64,000 nt of DNA from an uncultured Alphaproteobacteria bacterium (GTDB lineage: Bacteria; Pseudomonadota; Alphaproteobacteria; HIMB59). Each line of letters starts with the position of its first letter. Within the stretch, counting starts at the first letter, position 1. Made by a program: the position numbers and the translations under genes. Positions 45,685-56,063 of the stretch are shown here, one piece after another. Location of the stretch: the NCBI GenBank assembly GCA_902521155.1, contig CABYQR010000004.1:1-64000 (forward strand), written 5' to 3'. The notes beneath the pieces were generated by a model. That model was given only the letters and a program-made list of their open reading frames with translations. It was not told the DNA's origin and did not search any database.

Positions 45685-47103
45685 TTAATTTAATAAAGGT
45701 TTATTTTTACTGTAATTAAATACTTGTTCATATTGTTTTGCAAAGGCAAATAACTTTAAATCATCTTTCCTTTTAGCTATGATTTGCATACCCATTGGAA
45801 AACCTTTTTTATTAAAACCAATTGGAATTGTCATTGTAGGCAGTTCTAAAAGACTTGATAGGATAAATATTTCTAACCATCGATGATATGTATCTATATT
45901 TATATGATTAATAGTTTCTGGAAATTGTTTGTACTTATCAAAAGGAAAAACCTGAGCAGAAGGTAAAGCTAAAAAATCATAATTATTAAAAATATTATTT
46001 ATTTGTTGAGTACATTTATTTTTTTGTTCTAAAGCAATATTTAAATCATCATCACTAATATTTTTTCCTAGGTTATATTCCCAAATTGCTTGAAATGTCA
46101 TTGTATCTATATTTTCTATATTCATACTTACTATATCTTCATAAATACCTTTAGATCTAAAGGTAACCCAGCTTTTCCATAAGGCTTCATGGTCAAGATC
46201 AGGTTTTAAAAATTCAGCTTTTAAGTTTAAAGTTTCTAAATTAACTAATGCATTTTCACATAAATCTAAAATCCCATCTTCATATTTGTAATTCCCATTC
46301 ATGTCAGAAAGCCATCCTAATTTATAAGATGAAAAAATATCCCTATTAATATTCTTGCTATTAAAAAAATCAGTTAAATCAAAAGATTGTTTATCAAGAG
46401 CATCACTGCCTATTATTACATCTAATAAAATTGCCATATCTTCTGGTGTTTTAGCAAAACAACCTGGTGTTGTGAGTATTGGTAATTTTTTTTTTGGATT
46501 TCCTCTTTCAACTGAAATTAATCCAGGCGTTGGTCTAAATCCATAAATATTTGCAAAAGCTGCGGGTCCTCTGCATGATCCCATTTGATCCGTTCCATCA
46601 GCAAAAGGCAATAAACCTGCAGCTACAGCTGTACTAGCTCCACCACTTGAGCCAGCTGCCGATTTTGAGAAATCGTAAACATTAGAAGTAGGGCCAAAGA
46701 GTCTATTTATAGTATGTCCACCAACTCCCAATTCTGCCGTATTAGTTTTACCAATTATTAATGCTCCACTTTTAATCAAACGATTAACAAATAAAGTATT
46801 TTTTAAAGGAGTATTATTTTTAGATCCTGGAAAACCATAGGTTGTTTTTAATCCAACAACATCAGTTAAATCTTTTATAGCAATTGGTAATCCATTTAAT
46901 GGTTTATTTTTTTCCTTTAAATTATCTTTTGATATCGCTTCTTTTATTATTAATTCTCTATCTTTTTGTAAAACTATTGCATTTAATTGAGGATTATACT
47001 TATCAATTCTATCGAGATAATACTCAGCAACTTCCTTAATGGAAACTGTTCGATCTTTTATATTATTTAAAATTTCTTGGACTGATAGGTCTTCAAGCAT
47101 CAA
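45685..47103 (-). CDS. Amidase-signature family hydrolase
   Basis: This 472-residue enzyme belongs to the amidase-signature family, which hydrolyses amides. The Ser-cisSer-Lys triad is visible: Lys77 in AIKDLTD, Ser153 in GSSGGAS and Ser176 in GTDQMGSCRGP. The last motif departs from the usual GTDxGGSIRxPA at several places, so substrate range may be unusual. It lies in a tight minus-strand operon (alcohol dehydrogenase, amidase, DMT transporter, methyltransferase, enolase-like). Physiological substrate unknown. Confidence 0.87.
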   Translation of the reverse strand: MMLEDLSVQEILNNIKDRTVSIKEVAEYYLDRIDKYNPQLNAIVLQKDRELIIKEAISKDNLKEKNKPLNGLPIAIKDLTDVVGLKTTYGFPGSKNNTPLKNTLFVNRLIKSGALIIGKTNTAELGVGGHTINRLFGPTSNVYDFSKSAAGSSGGASTAVAAGLLPFADGTDQMGSCRGPAAFANIYGFRPTPGLISVERGNPKKKLPILTTPGCFAKTPEDMAILLDVIIGSDALDKQSFDLTDFFNSKNINRDIFSSYKLGWLSDMNGNYKYEDGILDLCENALVNLETLNLKAEFLKPDLDHEALWKSWVTFRSKGIYEDIVSMNIENIDTMTFQAIWEYNLGKNISDDDLNIALEQKNKCTQQINNIFNNYDFLALPSAQVFPFDKYKQFPETINHINIDTYHRWLEIFILSSLLELPTMTIPIGFNKKGFPMGMQIIAKRKDDLKLFAFAKQYEQVFNYSKNKPLLN

Positions 47104-47106
47104 AGC

Positions 47107-48297
47107 CTAACGTGCTTTTTTAATGCTTTGGAGAACAATTGCTTCTAATTCATCTAAAGATGCTTTTTTAGGGTTAGTGGCATATGCTTGATCAAGCATA
47201 GCTTTTTCTGCAATTCTTTTAGCGCAATCTTCTGGAACATTTATTTCACTTAAACTTTTAGGAATATTTACTCTATCAAGTATACTCTCAATATTTTTTA
47301 TGAATGAGTCTACTGAATGATTTTCAAATTGCATCGCTTCTGACATTCTTTGCACTTTTTCTTCCATTCCTATTAAGTTGTAGCGAAGAACAACTGGCAA
47401 AACGATTGCGTTAGTTAATCCATGATGAGTATTAAACTCTGCACCAATCATATGAGAAATAGAGTGAACATTTCCAAGGCCTTTTAAAAATGAAATACCT
47501 CCTAAATAGGAACCCACTATCATTCCACCTCTTGCTAAAAGGTTTTGGGGTTCTTCCACTGCTAGAACTAGTGATTTTGATATTAAATTTAGACTTTCTA
47601 TTGCAGCTCCATCGCAAAGTGGATGGAAACCTGGAACACAATATCCCTCAATGCTATGAACTAATGCATCTACACCTGTCCAAGCAGTTAAATTAGATGG
47701 TAATTCCAAAGTTAATTCTGGATCTACTAGTGTGAAAAGAGGTCTGACATCCGGATGCCAAATACAAAATTTCATACCTTTTTCAAGATGAGTTACCATA
47801 GCCGTTATTTCAGTTTCAGCACCCGTGCCTGCAGTTGTGGGAATTGTAATAATCTTTGGAAAAGCATTTTCTTTTGTTATTTCCTTAGGAGTTTGCTCAA
47901 ATTCTAAATCCCATAAAGGAATTTCACTATTTACAGTTAAACAAATAGCTTTTCCTCCGTCCATGGCACTACCACCACCAATCGCAATAATGGCATCATG
48001 TTGACCATTCTTGAACTGTGCGCAACCTTTAGCTATTTCATCATCTCGAGGATTAGGTGAGATTTCAAAATAAAAGGAACATTTTATATCCTTTTCTGAA
48101 AGTAATGTTTCTAGATTTTTAATAAATGATAAATTCTTACTTCCACTATCTGAAACAATTAAGGGATTTTTAATATTATTATTTTGGCATAATTGACCAA
48201 TTTCTTTAATTCTACCGGGCCCATAAATTGTATCTGTAGGAAAATCCCAATTCTGATTAGATAGGATGTCTGATTCATTGAGCTTAAAGTTTTTCAT
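47107..48297 (-). CDS. Iron-containing alcohol dehydrogenase
   Basis: This 396-residue protein is a group III alcohol dehydrogenase. The NAD-binding GGGSAMDGGKAI motif is near residues 104-115, and the metal ligands are Asp and His in TGVDALVHSIEGY and His residues in SISHMIGAEFNTHHG. TIPTTAGTGAETE is also typical. It is first in the minus-strand operon and probably oxidises an alcohol produced or imported by it. It is divergent from the DMT gene at 48335, with 37 bases between. Confidence 0.92.
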   Translation of the reverse strand: MKNFKLNESDILSNQNWDFPTDTIYGPGRIKEIGQLCQNNNIKNPLIVSDSGSKNLSFIKNLETLLSEKDIKCSFYFEISPNPRDDEIAKGCAQFKNGQHDAIIAIGGGSAMDGGKAICLTVNSEIPLWDLEFEQTPKEITKENAFPKIITIPTTAGTGAETEITAMVTHLEKGMKFCIWHPDVRPLFTLVDPELTLELPSNLTAWTGVDALVHSIEGYCVPGFHPLCDGAAIESLNLISKSLVLAVEEPQNLLARGGMIVGSYLGGISFLKGLGNVHSISHMIGAEFNTHHGLTNAIVLPVVLRYNLIGMEEKVQRMSEAMQFENHSVDSFIKNIESILDRVNIPKSLSEINVPEDCAKRIAEKAMLDQAYATNPKKASLDELEAIVLQSIKKAR

Positions 48298-48334
48298 TTG
48301 ATCTAATTTTATAACAATTTAAAAATGAAAATAC

Positions 48335-49246
48335 ATGATTAATTTTTTAAGTAATCAAAAAAATACATTCCTTGCAATTACAGCAATGGTAATAGGAGTT
48401 ATATTTATAGATATTCACGGACTCATCGTTAAATTCTTGGGAGGTGAATATTCTACAATTCAATTAGCTCTTTTTAGAAATACTTTTGCAATTATACCAT
48501 TAATATTATTATTAATTTATAATAAAGAAAGCTCATCTCTTTTTAATAACTTAACTAAGAAATTTATTTTATTTTGTATTATTAGAGGTTCCTGTTTTCT
48601 ATTAATTAATGTTCTTTATTACATTGCAATAAATAATATGGAGTTTGCAACAGCTTCAACACTGACATTTTCTTCAACTTTTTTTATAGTCATTTTATCT
48701 ATCTTTTTTTTAAGTGATAAAGTTGGGATATATAGATGGTCAGCAGTAATAATAGGATTTATTGGCGTTGTCATGATAATGAAACCAAATAGTAGTATAT
48801 TTTCTTATTACTCAATATTACCAATACTTGTAGCTTTTTTATGGGCTGTACAGGTTATTGTTTTAAAATTTATACCAAATAACTACTCAACAGGTAAAAT
48901 TCAATTCTATTCACTTTCCTCATCTTTCCTTGGATCTTTGCTCTTAATTTTTTTTACCACTGGTCATACTAATATAGAAAGCCAAGGCGATTTTTTCATA
49001 TTATCTCTAATTGGAATTTTTGGAGGAACTGCAGCTATTCTTTTTATTTATTCATATCGATTAATTGCTGCAAGTAAAATTGCTGTATTTGAATATTTGG
49101 CTATACCTTCATCTTTTATTTTAGCTTGGATATTTTTTGGTGAAGCACCATTTGATCAGTTATTTCCTGGTGTTCTTTTGATTGTATTTGCAGGTTTAAT
49201 AATTATTTGGAGAGATAAAAATAAAAAGGCTAATAAGAAAATATAA
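48335..49246 (+). CDS. DMT-superfamily (EamA-type) membrane transporter
   Basis: This 303-residue protein has ten predicted helices in two EamA halves; HGLIVKFLGGEYSTIQLALFRN (in two parts) near the start and YRLIAASKIAVFEYLAIPSS near the end are characteristic of the family. It is a lone plus-strand gene that converges on proV. Substrate is unknown. It is not a close copy of the DMT protein at 44788. Confidence 0.87.
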   Translation: MINFLSNQKNTFLAITAMVIGVIFIDIHGLIVKFLGGEYSTIQLALFRNTFAIIPLILLLIYNKESSSLFNNLTKKFILFCIIRGSCFLLINVLYYIAINNMEFATASTLTFSSTFFIVILSIFFLSDKVGIYRWSAVIIGFIGVVMIMKPNSSIFSYYSILPILVAFLWAVQVIVLKFIPNNYSTGKIQFYSLSSSFLGSLLLIFFTTGHTNIESQGDFFILSLIGIFGGTAAILFIYSYRLIAASKIAVFEYLAIPSSFILAWIFFGEAPFDQLFPGVLLIVFAGLIIIWRDKNKKANKKI

Positions 49247-49255
49247 ATTCTTTAA

Positions 49256-50290
49256 TTAGTTTGATTTCATAGATTTCATAACAATAGTGCGATCTATTTC
49301 ACCAATTAATTCACCTGATTGAGAGTCAATTATAGGATAGGGGGTATCATTCTCACAGATTTGATCAATCAATGTTTCAATTTTAGCATTATCATTAATA
49401 CATTTTGTTTTATCTAAAAAAAGACTCTTTGCTTTTTCTGAACAATCTTTCCTCATAACTTTACCCGCACTTAAAACTTTGTATTTTGGAACATCTTCAC
49501 AAAAATCCTTAACGTATTGATCGATTGGATTTGCGACAATTTCTTCTGGTGTTCCAACTTGAGAAATTTCGCCATCTTTCATAATAGCAATGTGATCTCC
49601 CATCTTAATAGCTTCTAGAAAATCATGAGTAATAAAAACCATAGTACGTTGTAATTTTCTTTGAATATCTAGTAGTTCATCTTGCATTTCTCTTCTAATG
49701 AGAGGATCTAAAGCTGAAAATGGTTCGTCGAATATTAAAATTTCAGGTTCCACTGCCATAGCTCGAGCTAAACCGACTCTTTGTTGCATACCTCCAGATA
49801 ATTCTCTTGGGTAATTATTATGCCATCCTTTTAGGCCTACTAAATTTAAAGACTCCATGGCTTTGTCTAATCTATCTTGTTTTCTTTCTCCTCTTATTTC
49901 CAAACCATAAGATATATTTTCAAGAACAGTTCTATGCGGAAAAAGTCCAAAGTGCTGAAACACCATGCTCATTTTATTTCTTCTCAGATCTAATAATTTA
50001 TTTCTACTTATTTTAGTTACATCAGTATCATCTATTATTACAGAACCTGATGTAGGCTCAATTAATCTTGTAAGACATCTTACTAATGTAGATTTTCCAC
50101 TTCCTGAAAGACCCATAACAACGAAAGTTTCACCTTTTTGGATAGAGAAGCTTACATCTTTTACAGCTACAACATGACCTGTTTTTTCCTGAACCTCGTC
50201 TCTTGATAGTTTAAGGTCGAGATTTTTTAATATATTTTTTTCGTTATTTCCAAATATTTTCCATATATTTTTACAAACTATTTTATCCAT
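49256..50290 (-). CDS. proV: Glycine betaine/proline-type ABC transporter ATPase
   Basis: This 344-residue ATPase belongs to the ProV/OpuAA class. Walker A is GLSGSGKST (about 59-67), the signature LSGGMQQRVGLARAM and Walker B ILIFDEPFSALDPL. The betaine-specific N-terminal helix with VAVKDVSF and a C-terminal CBS-like part (PYPIIDSQSGELIGEID) are present; the CBS region is short. It is divergent from the fused permease gene at 50390, with 99 bases between. ProX is separate, at 58802. Confidence 0.93.
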   Translation of the reverse strand: MDKIVCKNIWKIFGNNEKNILKNLDLKLSRDEVQEKTGHVVAVKDVSFSIQKGETFVVMGLSGSGKSTLVRCLTRLIEPTSGSVIIDDTDVTKISRNKLLDLRRNKMSMVFQHFGLFPHRTVLENISYGLEIRGERKQDRLDKAMESLNLVGLKGWHNNYPRELSGGMQQRVGLARAMAVEPEILIFDEPFSALDPLIRREMQDELLDIQRKLQRTMVFITHDFLEAIKMGDHIAIMKDGEISQVGTPEEIVANPIDQYVKDFCEDVPKYKVLSAGKVMRKDCSEKAKSLFLDKTKCINDNAKIETLIDQICENDTPYPIIDSQSGELIGEIDRTIVMKSMKSN

Positions 50291-50389
50291 AACCTATATA
50301 ACCACTTACTTATTATAATTGTGAATTAATACTTTTAAAATACAAGAATTTTTATAAATTCATATATCGAGGAATTATATTTTTAAATT

Positions 50390-52513
50390 ATGGCTGTTAT
50401 GCAAAACATTGAGGATAAGTATAAATTTAATAAAAATTTAATAGTTTACTTAAGTATATTTGTAGTAGGGGCTATTGCTTACTATCTCTCAATTATTAAT
50501 GAGGATCCCTCGGTATTCCCCAAATCTATTACGGATGAATTCAAATTTACTGCATGGATTAATGCTGGTGAAGATTATCTGAAAGAGAACTATAGATGGA
50601 TTACTAGATTGTTTGCTTCTTTTCTTAAAGCTGGTTATACGGCATTAGAAAATTTCTTTGTCACTTCCCCATGGATATTAGTAATGTCTTTAGTTGCTCT
50701 TCCAGCCTTAGCATATGGCGGTATAAAGCTTTCTTTATTTTGTATTTTCACAGTTTATTTTTGGGGAGCAGTAGATATGTGGGATGTGTCCATGCAAACT
50801 TTATCTTTAATGGGTTTATCTGTAATTTTATCAATAATCTTTGGTGTAACTCTTGGAATATTTAGTTCACAAAGTGATAGATTTGAAAATTTCTTAAAAC
50901 CTATTCTTGATACTATGCAGGTTATGCCAGCCTTTGTTTATCTATTTCCTGCCATGTTCTTTTTTGGCATTGGTGGAGCTCCAGCTATTATTGCAACTTT
51001 AATTTATGCTATGCCTCCTATAATAAGATTAACTAATTTAGGAATTAGACAAGTTTCAAAAGAAACTATTGAGTCCGCAGAGTCTTTTGGTTCAAACAAA
51101 ATACAACTTTTATTTAAAATCAAAATTCCAATGGCATTACCTAGTATTATGATGGGTGTTAATCAAACTATCATGATGGCTTTGGCCTTAGTTGTTTTAG
51201 CTACTTTTATAGGTGCAGAGGGTTTGGGTGGTCAAGTATGGCAAGCAATTAGAAAATTAGATGTGGGTTACGCAATGGAGGCAGGACTATGTATCTTATT
51301 TATGGCAATAATGTTTGACAGAATAAGTAGTGCCATCACTAAAGATAAACAGACTTTGCCAGAGGATGTTCAAAAATTTTATATACTTCCTCAAAATTGG
51401 CAAAGGTACACAATTGCAAATTTAATTGAATTACCCTTTAGATTAATTGTTAAATTAACTTATATAATTTTTTCTAATATCATTAATCTTTTTGCTATTA
51501 CAGTTGATAAATTTATATCTATATTTAAAAAATCTTATAGTGGACTAGTTAGAGATTTTATAATTCAAAGATTTTTTTTATTCTCATCAGTACTAATATT
51601 CATTCTAATACTTTTATTTGATGCATACTTTTACACAATTGGCTCATTCCCTGAAACTTGGGCTATAGACATAGAAAAACCTATCGAGAATGCAGTTAAA
51701 GCTATGACACTAGATCCTGGTTTTATTGCTTTTGCTAAAGGAATGAGGGCATTTGTATATTTGTATTTACTCAATCCATTAAATTTATTTCTTACTCACA
51801 CACCCTGGTGGTACACAATGACAGTTTTTATTATCATAGGTTATTTCACTGTGGGTATAAGATTTGCAATAATCACAGCATTATTATTAGCTTTCATAGG
51901 CGCTAGCGGTATGTGGATGCATTCAATGATTACTTTATCATCTGTCTTGGTTTCCGTTTTAATTTGTTTTGTAATCGGAGTACCTCTTGGAATTATAGCT
52001 TCTTATAATAAGTGGTATAGAGATATACAAAACGTTGTCTTAGATGCTATGCAAACTCTTCCTTATTTTTGCTATCTCATCCCAGTTTTAATGTTTTTTG
52101 GTGGAAATATAGTATCAGCTGTAATTGCCACCGTTATTTATGCTGTACCTCCTATTATAAGATTGACCGCACTTGGTTTATCCCAAGTATCTGGATCCTA
52201 CTCAGAGGTTTCAAGGTCATTTGGTGGAACGGGTATTCAAACCTTAAACAAAGTTAAATTTCCGCTAGCAGTTCCTAGTCTTGTGATGGGCTTCAATCAA
52301 ACTGTAATTATGGCATTTGCAATGCAGATAGTTACACCTTTGATTGGAGGAAAAGGTTTAGGCCTTCAAGTTTTTAATGCTCTTCAAAGATCAGATACCG
52401 GAAGAGGGTTGTCTGCTGGTTTGGCAATAGTACTACTAGCAATTATTATAGATAGAATATCCCATGCCTGGACAAAGAAACAAAGAATAGCTTTAGGATT
52501 AGATAAATCTTAA
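50390..52513 (+). CDS. proW: Double ProW-type glycine betaine ABC permease (fused)
   Basis: At 707 residues this is about twice the length of a single ProW. It holds two complete permease domains (about 90-320 and 470-690), each with a set of helices and an EAA-type loop: ESAESFGSNKIQLLFKIKIP and YSEVSRSFGGTGIQTLNKVK. Each domain is followed by a VNQT/FNQT motif and a short LGxQV end. One chain thus makes the whole pore. Similar fused permeases exist in marine Alphaproteobacteria, from memory. The gene's stop overlaps the molybdoenzyme start by one base, so uptake and catabolism are coupled. Confidence 0.92.
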   Translation: MAVMQNIEDKYKFNKNLIVYLSIFVVGAIAYYLSIINEDPSVFPKSITDEFKFTAWINAGEDYLKENYRWITRLFASFLKAGYTALENFFVTSPWILVMSLVALPALAYGGIKLSLFCIFTVYFWGAVDMWDVSMQTLSLMGLSVILSIIFGVTLGIFSSQSDRFENFLKPILDTMQVMPAFVYLFPAMFFFGIGGAPAIIATLIYAMPPIIRLTNLGIRQVSKETIESAESFGSNKIQLLFKIKIPMALPSIMMGVNQTIMMALALVVLATFIGAEGLGGQVWQAIRKLDVGYAMEAGLCILFMAIMFDRISSAITKDKQTLPEDVQKFYILPQNWQRYTIANLIELPFRLIVKLTYIIFSNIINLFAITVDKFISIFKKSYSGLVRDFIIQRFFLFSSVLIFILILLFDAYFYTIGSFPETWAIDIEKPIENAVKAMTLDPGFIAFAKGMRAFVYLYLLNPLNLFLTHTPWWYTMTVFIIIGYFTVGIRFAIITALLLAFIGASGMWMHSMITLSSVLVSVLICFVIGVPLGIIASYNKWYRDIQNVVLDAMQTLPYFCYLIPVLMFFGGNIVSAVIATVIYAVPPIIRLTALGLSQVSGSYSEVSRSFGGTGIQTLNKVKFPLAVPSLVMGFNQTVIMAFAMQIVTPLIGGKGLGLQVFNALQRSDTGRGLSAGLAIVLLAIIIDRISHAWTKKQRIALGLDKS

Positions 52514-54831
52514 TGGATCATGAGAATGATCTTCCTTTAACAGGATCACATTGGGGAACTTATCGTGCCAAGATAAAAAACGGTAAGATAGAAAAACTTA
52601 TAGGGTGGGAGCATGATACTGATCCTTCTCCTATTGGTTCCGGTATCTTAGATATTCATAATAATTCAACTCGTATTGATGCACCAATGGTAAGAAAAAG
52701 TTGGTTAGAAAGTGGACCAGGATCTAAAAATAACTTAAGAGGTGTCGACTCATATATTGCAGTTTCTTGGGATGAAGCTGAAAAATTAATAGCAGATGAA
52801 TTGAATAGGGTAAGAAATAATTTTGGTAACTCTTCAATATTCGGAGGCTCTTATGGTTGGGCTAGCGCTGGAAGATTTCATCACGCACAAAGTCAGCTCC
52901 ATCGATTTTTGAATTGCATAGGGGGTTATACCAGATCAAAATTCACATATAGTTTTGCGGCAGCAGAAGCAATGGTCCCACATATATTAGGGAGCTATAG
53001 AGCTTATCTTGATACGTGCACTAGTTGGGATTCAATTAAAGAAAACACCGAATTGTTTGTTTGTTTTGGAGGAGTTCCTCTAAAAAATGGTCAGATTTCT
53101 CAAGGTGGAACAGGCAGCCATAATCAAAAAAAAAATATAATCGAAACAGCTGAAGCTGGAATTAAATTTATTAATTTTAGTCCCTTAAAATCTGATCTAT
53201 TAGATGAGGTCAACGGAGAATGGTATGCCTTACGCCCAAATACCGATACTGCAATTATGTTAGGAATTGCCCATACTCTTCATGTAGAAAAGTTAAGTGA
53301 TAAAGAATTTCTACAGAGCCACACAGAAGGTTTTGATCAGTTCCTTGAATATCTTTTAGGTAAAAATGATGGAGTTGAAAAAGATGCAGATTGGGCTTCA
53401 GAAATAAGTGAAATTTCTTCTGATAAAATTAAACAACTAGCGAGAACTATGGTTTCTAGAAGAACAATGATTTCAGTTAGCTGGTCACTGACTCGTCAAG
53501 ATCATGGGGAGCAGCCCTTTTGGGCTGCAATCATGCTAGCCTCGATGATTGGCCAAATTGGTCTACCAGGTGGGGGTTTTGGTTTTGGCTATAGTGCTAC
53601 AAATCATATTGGAGGTCAATTTACTATTATTCCTGGAGCGGCATTTCCCCAAACTGAAAATAAGATTGATGATTTTATTCCTGTAGCAAGAATAAGTGAT
53701 ATGTTGCTTAAACCTGGAGAAAAATTTGATTTTGATGGATCTACCTATACCTATCCAAATATAAAGATAGTTTATTGGGCAGGTGGAAATCCTTTCCATC
53801 ATCACCAAGATTTAAATAGACTAAATTTAGCTTGGCAAAAACCTGATACTATTATTTGCAACGATTGGTGTTGGAACTCTCTTGCAAAAAGATCTGATAT
53901 AGTTTTGCCTTGTACGACCCCTCTTGAACGCAAAGATATTATGATGACGCCTAGAGACCCTTATGTAGTCTCTATGTCCAAATTAATTGAACCACACGGT
54001 AAAGCTAAAAATGATTTTGAAATATTTAAAGGTATTTCTCGGGTTATGGGCTTAGAGCAAGATTTTACAGAGGGAAAAAATCAAGATCAATGGCAAGAAT
54101 GGATATATGAACAAACCTTAAAACAATGCTCTGACTCAAATATTGAGATTCCATCCTATAAAGAGTTTCTTAAAAAAGGATGGTTTAAAGTAAAACCCCC
54201 AAAAGTACACACAATCATGCTAAAAGATTTTCGTAAAGATCCTTTAAATAATCCCTTAAATACTCCTAGTGGTAAAATCGAAATATATTCAAGAACTGTA
54301 GATAGTTTCAAATATGATGACTGTCCGGGACATCCTGTCTGGATAGAACCATGTGAATGGTTGGGAATGAAAAATAAACCTTACCCTCTCCATTTAATTT
54401 CTAATCAACCCAAAGACAAACTACACAGTCAAATGGATCATGGAAGTTTTAGTAAATCATTTAAAATTCAGGGGAGAGAGCCAATTGAAATGAACCCTAA
54501 AGATGCAGAGGATAGAAAAATTAAAAATGGAGATATTGTTAAACTTTTTAACGATAGGGGAGCTTGTTTAGCAGGAGTTAATATAAATAATAAAGTAAGA
54601 AAAGGTGTTGTTCAAATTAGTACAGGTGCATGGTATGATCCAGAAGATCCAAAAAAAATTAATACCCTTTGTAAGCATGGAAATCCAAATGTATTAACTA
54701 GAGATAAAGGAACCTCAAAACTTGGACAGGGTCCTATTGCTCATTCTTGCCTCATTGATATAGAGCTTTTTAAAAATAATGCACCAATAGTTACTGCTCA
54801 TGTACCTCCAATAATTATTCGTGAAAATTAA
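52513..54831 (+). CDS. DMSO-reductase-family molybdopterin oxidoreductase (BisC/TorA-like)
   Basis: This 772-residue enzyme resembles biotin sulfoxide/TMAO/DMSO reductases, which reduce S- or N-oxides with a bis-MGD molybdenum cofactor. Ser147 in TYSFAAAEAM fits the molybdenum ligand; GGSYGWASAGRFHHAQSQLHR comes before it and HPVWIEP and PLHLISNQP later. There is no iron-sulfur motif and no Tat signal, so a cytoplasmic BisC-like role is favoured. It is coupled to a betaine-type permease and a GcvT-like gene, which suggests that an oxidised osmolyte is the substrate. Confidence 0.88.
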   Translation: MDHENDLPLTGSHWGTYRAKIKNGKIEKLIGWEHDTDPSPIGSGILDIHNNSTRIDAPMVRKSWLESGPGSKNNLRGVDSYIAVSWDEAEKLIADELNRVRNNFGNSSIFGGSYGWASAGRFHHAQSQLHRFLNCIGGYTRSKFTYSFAAAEAMVPHILGSYRAYLDTCTSWDSIKENTELFVCFGGVPLKNGQISQGGTGSHNQKKNIIETAEAGIKFINFSPLKSDLLDEVNGEWYALRPNTDTAIMLGIAHTLHVEKLSDKEFLQSHTEGFDQFLEYLLGKNDGVEKDADWASEISEISSDKIKQLARTMVSRRTMISVSWSLTRQDHGEQPFWAAIMLASMIGQIGLPGGGFGFGYSATNHIGGQFTIIPGAAFPQTENKIDDFIPVARISDMLLKPGEKFDFDGSTYTYPNIKIVYWAGGNPFHHHQDLNRLNLAWQKPDTIICNDWCWNSLAKRSDIVLPCTTPLERKDIMMTPRDPYVVSMSKLIEPHGKAKNDFEIFKGISRVMGLEQDFTEGKNQDQWQEWIYEQTLKQCSDSNIEIPSYKEFLKKGWFKVKPPKVHTIMLKDFRKDPLNNPLNTPSGKIEIYSRTVDSFKYDDCPGHPVWIEPCEWLGMKNKPYPLHLISNQPKDKLHSQMDHGSFSKSFKIQGREPIEMNPKDAEDRKIKNGDIVKLFNDRGACLAGVNINNKVRKGVVQISTGAWYDPEDPKKINTLCKHGNPNVLTRDKGTSKLGQGPIAHSCLIDIELFKNNAPIVTAHVPPIIIREN

Positions 54832-54863
54832 ATATATAATGATAAAAATTAAAAGTATAATTA

Positions 54864-56063
54864 ATGGGTAACCTTCAAGAAGAGTCTGATTTAAAAAGTA
54901 CTATAACAATTAGTGCTCGTCGATTTGAAGAGTCACCTTTTATTGAACGAACAAATACTCCTAATATGATAAGAGGAGTTTATGCTGGAAGATATTTTCC
55001 AATGCAAATAGATGAGGATCCAATTGAAAAATATTGGCTGCTAAGGCAAAAAGCGGTAATTTTTGATGTTCCAGAAAAACCAATAGAGATATCAGGACCT
55101 GATGCTAGCTCATTCCTAAATAAAGTATTAACGAGAGATATTACAAACGTTCAAGAAGGAAGGGGGTACTACGCTCTTGCCTGTACACCTCAAGGTGGAA
55201 TTTTTATGGATGGGGTTATATTTAAATTTAATGACAATAAGTATTGGTATGTTCAAGCTGATGGTCCTTTTGAAGATTGGCTCATAGCACACAGTTCAAA
55301 CTATAATATCAAAATTACTGATCCTAAATCTCGTGTGTTACAAATACAGGGACCAGCTTCTTTAGAAATAATGAAAAAGGCCTCTAGAGGAATAATAGAT
55401 GAGAACATGAAATATTTTAGATCTGGTTTTTTTGATATCGGAGGACAAAAACTTTATGTTTCAAGGACAGGCTTTACTAATGAATTAGGTTTTGAAATAT
55501 TCTCAGATGGACTAAAAACTGATCATTTGGCTTTGTGGGATCATTTAATGGAATGTGGTAAACCATTTGGAATGGAATTTTCAGCTTCAAGAGCAATGAC
55601 GATAAGACGTATTGAGGGTGGAATATTTGGTAATTTAACAGATATAGATACATCTATGACACCTTTTGAAGCTGGACTTGGTCTCTTTGTAAATATGGAT
55701 AAAAGTGATTTCATTGGAAAAGACTCTTTAAAAGAAAAAGATAAAAGAACCTGTCTTTTTGGCTTAACCTGTGAAAAAGCAGTCCCTGCAGCAGGTTCTA
55801 AAGTGATACTTAAAAATAAAATTGTGGGTTACGTGACTGCTGGTGTTCCATCACCTACATTGCAAATAGGAATAGGATATGTAAGGTTTTATGAACCTGA
55901 CTCATGGATAGGACAAGATCTGTTGTTAGAGCTTCCAGATGGGGATTCATATGAAGCAAAAATAGTTAACCTCCCTTTTATTGACCTAGAAAAAAAAATA
56001 GTTCGTGGTCTAGATCGCTCAATTCCTTCAAAAAAAGAAGAGGTATTATTTAATGGAAAATAA
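54864..56063 (+). CDS. GcvT/DmdA-like tetrahydrofolate-dependent (demethylating) protein
   Basis: This 399-residue protein belongs to the GcvT superfamily, whose members hand a methyl or aminomethyl group to tetrahydrofolate; DMSP demethylase DmdA is one. The folate-barrel motifs are seen: EISGPDASSFLNKVLTRDI (about 77-95), TPQGGIFMDGVIF (about 113-125), RTGFTNELGFEIF and DIDTSMTPFEAGLG. It looks more DmdA/dimethylglycine-type than glycine-cleavage GcvT, since no gcvH or gcvP is near. The betaine-type permease upstream suggests a methylated osmolyte. The substrate is not proven. The 3' end overlaps the SDR gene by 11 bases. Confidence 0.83.
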   Translation: MGNLQEESDLKSTITISARRFEESPFIERTNTPNMIRGVYAGRYFPMQIDEDPIEKYWLLRQKAVIFDVPEKPIEISGPDASSFLNKVLTRDITNVQEGRGYYALACTPQGGIFMDGVIFKFNDNKYWYVQADGPFEDWLIAHSSNYNIKITDPKSRVLQIQGPASLEIMKKASRGIIDENMKYFRSGFFDIGGQKLYVSRTGFTNELGFEIFSDGLKTDHLALWDHLMECGKPFGMEFSASRAMTIRRIEGGIFGNLTDIDTSMTPFEAGLGLFVNMDKSDFIGKDSLKEKDKRTCLFGLTCEKAVPAAGSKVILKNKIVGYVTAGVPSPTLQIGIGYVRFYEPDSWIGQDLLLELPDGDSYEAKIVNLPFIDLEKKIVRGLDRSIPSKKEEVLFNGK

